Source of the DNA: MED-G78 sp964343355
GTDB lineage: Bacteria; Pseudomonadota; Gammaproteobacteria; Magnimaribacterales; D2472
Assembly (NCBI GenBank): GCA_964343355.1
Contig: CAYFJC010000022.1
Location: forward strand, 1-19,716
Direction: 5' to 3'
DNA: 19,716 nt
The notes under the pieces are model-generated. The model was not told the DNA's origin and did no database searches. It saw only the letters and a program-made list of their open reading frames with translations. The position numbers and the translations under genes are program-made. Shown here piece after piece: positions 14,782 through 19,716 of the stretch (its first letter is position 1; each line of letters starts with the position of its first letter).

Positions 14782-15555
14782 ATGGATAATGTGTCACAAA
14801 AACCGGTTGCAGTAATCACTGGAGCTAGTCGAGGCGTTGGGGCTGCAACTGCATTATTATTAGCATCAAGAGGATGGAACATCACTATTACATGCTCCAG
14901 TACTATTAAAGAAGCTAATGAAATTGCAAGTGCCTGTGAAGAGCATAATGTTGAGGCTTTAGCAATTCAAGCAGATGTTTCGAAGGATGCTGACTGCAAA
15001 GATACTATTAATCAAACTATTAATAAGTGGGGCCGAATTGATGCATTGATTAATAATGCTGGCACTAGTAAATTTGCATGGGATCATTCGGATCTAGATC
15101 AGCTTAATGCAGAGGACTTCCAAAAAATATATGCAGTCAATTTAATAGGTCCCTTCCAAATGGTGAAAGCTGCAAAAAAATATTTAATGCAAAGCTCCAA
15201 TCCAAGTATTACCAATGTATCGTCTGTAGCTGGTATTAAGGGTATTGGAAGCTCTATGGCTTATGCAGCATCAAAAGGTGCTTTAAATACTATGACCATT
15301 TCAATGGCAAGAAACTTAGGTCCAATAAGAGTTAATGCTGTCTGCCCAGGCTTTATAGAGGGTGAATGGTTAAAAAATGGACTTGGTGAAGAGACCTATA
15401 ACTCTGCTAAAGATCATCTTGAATCTTCAGTTCCTCTAAAATCAGTTGCTAGTCCTGCTAGTATTGCAGATTCTATTATGGCTTTTACTGAGCTTAATAA
15501 AAATGCAACAGGCCAGCTTTTAATTCTTGATGGTGGTCACCATTTAAATTTATAA
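14782..15555 (+). CDS. SDR-family NAD(P)-dependent oxidoreductase
   Basis: A 257-residue classical short-chain dehydrogenase/reductase. The dinucleotide-binding motif TGASRGVG is at 13-20, NNAG at 91-94, structural Asn120, catalytic Ser near 147-148 (NVSS) and the YxxxK pair Tyr161/Lys165. The PG motif after strand 6 is CPGF (188-191) and the C-terminal GQLLILDGG (244-252) is typical. Arg17 after the glycine motif suggests some preference for NADP(H), but this is weak. It would interconvert an alcohol and a ketone, or reduce a 3-oxoacyl-type group, in the cytoplasm. Only three bases separate it from the serine hydrolase gene, so the two are coupled. Confidence 0.95.
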   Translation: MDNVSQKPVAVITGASRGVGAATALLLASRGWNITITCSSTIKEANEIASACEEHNVEALAIQADVSKDADCKDTINQTINKWGRIDALINNAGTSKFAWDHSDLDQLNAEDFQKIYAVNLIGPFQMVKAAKKYLMQSSNPSITNVSSVAGIKGIGSSMAYAASKGALNTMTISMARNLGPIRVNAVCPGFIEGEWLKNGLGEETYNSAKDHLESSVPLKSVASPASIADSIMAFTELNKNATGQLLILDGGHHLNL

Positions 15556-15600
15556 GATTGATATTGAAAGGTGTGAGTTGAATATGTTAATTTAATCAGC

Positions 15601-16983
15601 ATGAAAATAAATAATAAAATTTTTACTCTTGGCGCTCTTCTTTTTTGTATTACTATTGAAGCCGCTCCATTTGATTCAACTTATATAGCTGAGCCCTCAG
15701 CAACATCATTATTAAAAAATGCAAACATCTATGATGGTGAAGGCAATGAATTTATTGATTATGATTTACTCATTCAAGATGGAAAAATTAAAGCTATAGG
15801 GCCCAACCTTGATTCGGACATAGAAAATGTAGCTATCTATGATCTTTCGGATATGTGGGTAACTCCAGGAATTATTGATCTACATTCTCACATGGGAGTT
15901 TATTCAGCACCTGGGGTGAAAACTAGTTCTGATGGAAATGAATCTACAAGTCCAGTAACAGCAGATGTTTGGGCTGAACATTCAGTCTGGACACAGGATC
16001 CTCAATTCTCTTTAGCTCTTCAAGGTGGAATAACAACTTTTCATGTTTTACCTGGTTCTGCAAATTTAATTGGCGGCAGAGGAACTACATTTAAAAATAT
16101 TCAAAGTAATACCATTCAAGGGATGAAGTTTCCCGAAGCACCTCATTCTTTAAAAATGGCTTGCGGGGAAAATCCTAAAAGAGTTTATGGAAGTAGAAGA
16201 CAAGCTCCATCAACCAGGATGGGTAATATTGCTGGTTACAGAAAAGCTTGGATCAAGGCAGCAAAGTATAGCGAAAATATGAATTCATATGAATCTAAAT
16301 CAGATGAAGCTAAAGAAATAGTTAGTCCCCCTACTAGGGACTTAGAATTGGATACATTGGCTGGAGTTCTTAATGGAGAAATCTTAGTTCAAAACCATTG
16401 CTATAGAGCTGAAGAAATGGCAATGATGATAGATATAGCTAAAGAATTTGGCTACAAGATAACTGCATTTCATCATGCGGTTGAAGCATATAAAATTGCT
16501 GACTTGCTTGCTGATAATAATATTTGTGGTGCTATGTGGGCAGACTGGTGGGGCTTTAAACATGAAGCTTATGACATGGTTCAAGAAAACATAGCTATTA
16601 TTGATCAAGCTAGAAATGGAACAGGCTGTGCAGTTGTTCACTCTGATGATGCTATTGGTATTCAGCATCTGAATCAAGAAGCAGCAAAGGCATTAGCAGC
16701 AGGTAATCGAGCTGGTTTTGATATTTCAAAAGCTAGAGCTATAAAGTGGATTACTTCAAATCCAGCAAAAGCAGCTGGCATTGAAGATACAACTGGATCA
16801 TTGGTTGAAGGTAAAAATGCTGATGTGGTTATATGGAATCAAAATCCATTCAGCGTTTATGCAATTGCTCAAAAAGTTTTTATTGATGGAAATCTAATGT
16901 TTGATAGAAGTCAGCCATCTTTAAAACCAGTATCTGATTTTGATCTTGGAATTATCAAACCTAATAAGAGTAGAACACAATGA
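15601..16983 (+). CDS. Exported amidohydrolase (COG1228 type), intact active site
   Basis: A 460-residue metal-dependent hydrolase of the amidohydrolase superfamily, imidazolonepropionase-related group. A signal peptide (1-22, cut near EAA) places it in the periplasm. The metal ligands are visible: DLHSH (His95, His97), a probable carboxylated Lys in HSLKMACGENPK (Lys185), NHCYRAEE (His266), FHHAVEA (His291 or 292) and HSDDA (Asp349). The C-terminal GSLVEGKNADVVIWNQNPF is the usual strand returning to the small beta-sandwich. Characterised COG1228 members include prolidases and other dipeptidases, so peptide or cyclic-amide cleavage is plausible. No ribosome site lies close to the ATG. The stop overlaps the start of the next gene by ATGA, so the two amidohydrolases are translationally coupled. 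Confidence 0.93.
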   Translation: MKINNKIFTLGALLFCITIEAAPFDSTYIAEPSATSLLKNANIYDGEGNEFIDYDLLIQDGKIKAIGPNLDSDIENVAIYDLSDMWVTPGIIDLHSHMGVYSAPGVKTSSDGNESTSPVTADVWAEHSVWTQDPQFSLALQGGITTFHVLPGSANLIGGRGTTFKNIQSNTIQGMKFPEAPHSLKMACGENPKRVYGSRRQAPSTRMGNIAGYRKAWIKAAKYSENMNSYESKSDEAKEIVSPPTRDLELDTLAGVLNGEILVQNHCYRAEEMAMMIDIAKEFGYKITAFHHAVEAYKIADLLADNNICGAMWADWWGFKHEAYDMVQENIAIIDQARNGTGCAVVHSDDAIGIQHLNQEAAKALAAGNRAGFDISKARAIKWITSNPAKAAGIEDTTGSLVEGKNADVVIWNQNPFSVYAIAQKVFIDGNLMFDRSQPSLKPVSDFDLGIIKPNKSRTQ

Positions 16984-18206
16984 AAAATTTAAAATTATTA
17001 ACCGCTTTACTACTAATAAGTCCTTTGGTTATTAATGCTAGTGACCTGCTAATTAAAAATGGGACTATTCACATTGGTGATGGATCTAAAGCCTTTGTCG
17101 GTGATCTTTACATTAAAGATGGTTTAATTAAGTCCATAGGTGATTTGAATATTACAGCTGAAAATACAATAGATGCCAAGGGAAAGATAATTACTCCTGG
17201 TTTTATAGCTCCTATGACAGCTATTGGAATAGTTGAGATAGGGGCGCTTGACGTAACTAGAGATGATGAATCGGATTATCTTAATATGGGCTTTAGTATT
17301 TTTAGAGGATTTAATCCAAATTCAACTCTTATTCCATGGAATAGATCTAATGGACTTACTTCGGTAATTACTCTACCTCAACAAACCTCAATGCCTCTTG
17401 CTGGCATGGGCTCTTATTTTATTTTAGATGGCAATATGAACATCTCAGGCAAACAAGACATGGTAATGCTTGGAAAAATCGGCGCTTCATCAGGATCGCG
17501 AAGTGAAGATCTAGATATGTTAGAAAATCTTATTACATTAGGAAAGCTCGCTAAAACTAAAAACTATGAGAAAGTTTTGGAATCACCTTTGGCAGAATTT
17601 TTTGAACTCCACCTCCAAGATATTGCTGCTTTAGATAAGTTAGCCAATAAAAAATTGCCGCTTATTATAGAAACCAATAGAGCAACGGATATAAAACATT
17701 TAATAGATATTAAGAATAAGTATGATTTGAACTTAATCCTTGCAGGAATAGAGGATGCTCCATTGGTGTTAGATGAGTTAGCTAAAAGTAAAATACCAGT
17801 CATTATTAATCCTATGGACAACATACCCAATTCATTCGATGAATTATCTAGCTCATTAGAACTTGCATCTATTTTAAATAAAGCAGGAATAACCATAATG
17901 TTTGATTCAGCAAGATCTCATAATTATCACCTTATAAGACAAGGAGCTGGAAATGCTGTTGCTTATGGAATGAATTATGAGGATGCTATAAGCGGATTAT
18001 CTAAAAATGTAGCAGATGTCTTTGGAATTAAAAATAGAGGATCTCTTAAAAAAGGTAATTCTGCAGATATTGTTATATGGGAATCTGATCCTTTAGAGCC
18101 CTCTTCTATTCCTACTTATGTCTTTATAAATGGTAAGCAAATTGACCTAACAACTAGATCTTCTCGCCTAAAAGATAGATATATTAAGAAATTAGGTAAA
18201 AATTAG
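16980..18206 (+). CDS. Degenerate amidohydrolase-superfamily partner protein
   Basis: A 408-residue amidohydrolase-fold protein with a signal peptide (1-20, cut near INA). The start of the fold (LLIKNGTI, GDLYIKDGLIKSIG, IITPGFI) and the end (GSLKKGNSADIVIWESDP) are well conserved, so family membership is clear. The metal ligands are not: PGFIAPMTAIG (73-83) aligns with PGIIDLHSHMG of the upstream gene and puts Met79 and Ala81 where the two His should be. IETNRATD replaces the NHCYRAEE His, LAGIEDA replaces the FHH segment, and MFDSARS puts Ser310 where the catalytic Asp should be. It therefore looks catalytically inactive or very altered, probably a structural or regulatory partner of the coupled upstream enzyme (4-base overlap). 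No frameshift is seen, so it is under coding constraint and is not simply decaying. Confidence 0.9.
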   Translation: MKNLKLLTALLLISPLVINASDLLIKNGTIHIGDGSKAFVGDLYIKDGLIKSIGDLNITAENTIDAKGKIITPGFIAPMTAIGIVEIGALDVTRDDESDYLNMGFSIFRGFNPNSTLIPWNRSNGLTSVITLPQQTSMPLAGMGSYFILDGNMNISGKQDMVMLGKIGASSGSRSEDLDMLENLITLGKLAKTKNYEKVLESPLAEFFELHLQDIAALDKLANKKLPLIIETNRATDIKHLIDIKNKYDLNLILAGIEDAPLVLDELAKSKIPVIINPMDNIPNSFDELSSSLELASILNKAGITIMFDSARSHNYHLIRQGAGNAVAYGMNYEDAISGLSKNVADVFGIKNRGSLKKGNSADIVIWESDPLEPSSIPTYVFINGKQIDLTTRSSRLKDRYIKKLGKN

Positions 18207-18238
18207 TTTTTTTTTTAATTCTTATATCCAATAAATAG

Positions 18239-18268
18239 CCTCTAAAGACTTATTATTAAAGGTTTTTT
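18239..18268 (+). terminator. Probable weak intrinsic terminator
   Basis: CCTCTAA (18239-18245) pairs with TTAAAGG (18256-18262) with one mismatch across a 10-base loop, followed directly by six Ts (18263-18268). It lies 33 bases after the second amidohydrolase stop. The stem is weak and some read-through into the receptor gene is likely. A run of ten Ts directly after the stop (18207-18216) has no clear hairpin of its own. Confidence 0.45.
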
Positions 18269-18366
18269 GATATTTTTTAATACAAATTAATTAGTCAAAT
18301 AAATAGCAATAAGTAATATATCCATATATTATATACAACTAATATTTCATTTTTAGAGGATTACTT

Positions 18367-19716
18367 ATGAAAATTTTGTCTAAACTATTATTAAGCTTTG
18401 TAATAAGCTTTACTGCGTTTGGTTCTTTTAACGTTTCTGCTCAAGAAGTAGAAGAAGTTGTTGTAACTGCTACAAGAAGAGAAGAATCAATTCAGAATCT
18501 TGCTCTTTCAGTTCAAGCTTTTGATGTTGGCGCTCTTGCTGAGAGTCAAATTACTGAACTTGCTGATTTATCAGATTATATGCCTGGCTTTAGTTATGCC
18601 CACGGTATTGGATCTGGATCTGGAGCTGGTGTTCGTGGAACAGCTGGTGCAGCTATCGGAGCTGGAACTACCGCTTCTGTCCAAATGGCTATAAATGGTC
18701 ATGGTATAAACGGAAGTGCATTCGGTGAAATTGGTTTTCTTGATGTTCAACAAGTAGAAGTACTTGCAGGACCTCAGGGTACTTTATTTGGAAGAAATGC
18801 TGTTGGTGGTCTTATTAACTTAGTAACTGCTAGACCTACTGCAGAAGTGGGTGGTTATGCAAACTTTGAATTAGGTAATTATGGCTCTGAAAGAGTCAGT
18901 ACTGCTATGAATTTACCTTTTGGAGATAATGTAAGAACACGTCTTGCTTATTCTTCATTTGTAAAAGATGGTTGGATTAAAAATACTGGAACTGGCAACG
19001 ATATTGATGGCAGAGATGCATATGGTGTGCGTCTTTCAGTCGATGTTGATCTTCCTAATGATAGTATGATTAGGTTTAATACAGCGCAATATTCATCAGA
19101 TGATAATAGATTAAATGTTGCTGGTACATATTGTGCAAGAGATGCTTTCTACGGTTGTAGTCCTTTTGAAAAAGGTAATCTAAATGAGCCTTATCACGTT
19201 GCTGGAACAATTGGTGGTCTAATTGATCTTCTAACATTCTTATCTCCTAGTGTTAACTATGATCCATATGCAAGCGCAGTTGGAATGGCGCCAGCTAGTA
19301 TTGATACAGTACGTAAAAACTGGGATCCTAAAAGAACTCAGGTTGTTGAAAATACTCAAATTGAATATGTAAGAGAGCTTACTAACATGACTGTTAAAGC
19401 TAAATATTCATACTCAACAAGAGATTATCAGCACATTGATGATAACGATCACTCAATGGCTACTGAAGGCTTTATGACTGCTTTAGGTGCAGTTCCTGCA
19501 TGGGATGTTCAGTTTGAATGTTTCCCTGCTTCTACTACTATGGGTTCTGAAGCTGTAGAGTGTGCTCAAGCCGATGGTGTAACTAGACAGTCTGAGATAT
19601 CTTTAGTTTCTGATTTTGATGGTCCTCATAACTTTACTGCTGGTATTTACCAGTGGCAAGGAGATTTTGATAATGATTATCATGTTCAAACTTCTAGTTA
19701 TCAAATGCTAAGAGAC
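18367..19716 (+). CDS. TonB-dependent receptor, 5' part, cut by the window edge
   Basis: The first 450 residues of an outer-membrane TonB-dependent receptor; the frame is open to the last base, so the gene continues to the right. The signal peptide covers about 1-25 (cut near VSAQ). A TonB box follows (EEVVVTATRR, 29-38). The plug runs about 40-158 with VRGTAG (89-94) and the conserved VLAGPQGTLFGRNAVGG (132-148), then the barrel starts. The plug is unusually glycine-rich at 79-100. Cys pairs at 256/264 and 385/399 probably form disulfides in surface loops. AGAGGA (18355-18360) lies six bases before the ATG. Its place after the hydrolase/amidohydrolase run suggests it imports the substrate of that pathway. 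It is not a close copy of the 6822-9269 receptor: plug and TonB-box sequences differ clearly. Confidence 0.94.
   Translation, partial: MKILSKLLLSFVISFTAFGSFNVSAQEVEEVVVTATRREESIQNLALSVQAFDVGALAESQITELADLSDYMPGFSYAHGIGSGSGAGVRGTAGAAIGAGTTASVQMAINGHGINGSAFGEIGFLDVQQVEVLAGPQGTLFGRNAVGGLINLVTARPTAEVGGYANFELGNYGSERVSTAMNLPFGDNVRTRLAYSSFVKDGWIKNTGTGNDIDGRDAYGVRLSVDVDLPNDSMIRFNTAQYSSDDNRLNVAGTYCARDAFYGCSPFEKGNLNEPYHVAGTIGGLIDLLTFLSPSVNYDPYASAVGMAPASIDTVRKNWDPKRTQVVENTQIEYVRELTNMTVKAKYSYSTRDYQHIDDNDHSMATEGFMTALGAVPAWDVQFECFPASTTMGSEAVECAQADGVTRQSEISLVSDFDGPHNFTAGIYQWQGDFDNDYHVQTSSYQMLRD

Noticed and set aside
16384..16677. Minus-strand frame of 97 codons
   Set aside because: Antisense to the catalytic region of the intact amidohydrolase, whose metal ligands are conserved there.
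17564..17896. Minus-strand frame of 110 codons
   Set aside because: Antisense to the second amidohydrolase; no ribosome site or domain, and low-complexity Ser/Asn composition.
16980..18206. Second amidohydrolase as a decaying pseudogene
   Set aside because: The frame is intact, it has its own signal peptide and conserved fold ends, and its start is coupled to the upstream gene; a functional degenerate partner fits better.
18500..18753. Short frames on both strands near the right-hand receptor
   Set aside because: They fall inside the plug-domain coding region of the TonB-dependent receptor, which reads through without a stop from 18367 to the edge.

Overview
The window is AT-rich bacterial chromosome, densely packed with intact genes. 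The mix of two TonB-dependent outer-membrane receptors, a YdjA-type nitroreductase, a BCCT carrier, a MelB-like symporter, serine hydrolases of the beta-lactamase fold and paired amidohydrolases points to a Gram-negative, probably gammaproteobacterial, marine heterotroph with a streamlined genome. A SAR86-like organism would fit, but this is an inference from gene content and composition and was not tested against any database. No phage, transposon, integrase, CRISPR array or rRNA is visible.

Layout. (1) 1-371: mostly non-coding, with a candidate 44-residue membrane ORF on the minus strand and a probable promoter leading into tRNA-Ser(UGA) at 372-461. (2) 463-3243, minus strand: a three-gene operon of ABC ATPase, ABC-2 permease and membrane-anchored alpha/beta hydrolase, with gaps of 1-2 bases. 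A candidate 31-residue membrane ORF lies just upstream. (3) 3369-6747, minus strand: an exported serine hydrolase, then a TPR-sulfotransferase fusion that starts at TTG. (4) 6783-9269: a clear intrinsic terminator and an 815-residue TonB-dependent receptor, minus strand. Its leader can form a hairpin with a GCAA tetraloop. (5) 9530-11389: a plus-strand BCCT transporter whose 3' end overlaps the first of two small minus-strand membrane-protein genes. (6) 11518-18206, plus strand: GPH-family symporter, nitroreductase, membrane-anchored serine hydrolase, SDR oxidoreductase and a translationally coupled pair of exported amidohydrolase-superfamily proteins. (7) 18367 to the right edge: the first 450 codons of a second TonB-dependent receptor.

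Working together. Block 6 with the receptor in block 7 reads like an uptake-and-breakdown locus: outer-membrane import, periplasmic hydrolysis (amidohydrolase pair, anchored serine hydrolase), inner-membrane symport and cytoplasmic redox steps (SDR, nitroreductase). The substrate cannot be read from sequence. The most unusual points are the second amidohydrolase, which appears to have lost every metal ligand while staying coupled to an intact partner, and several palindromes in regulatory positions.
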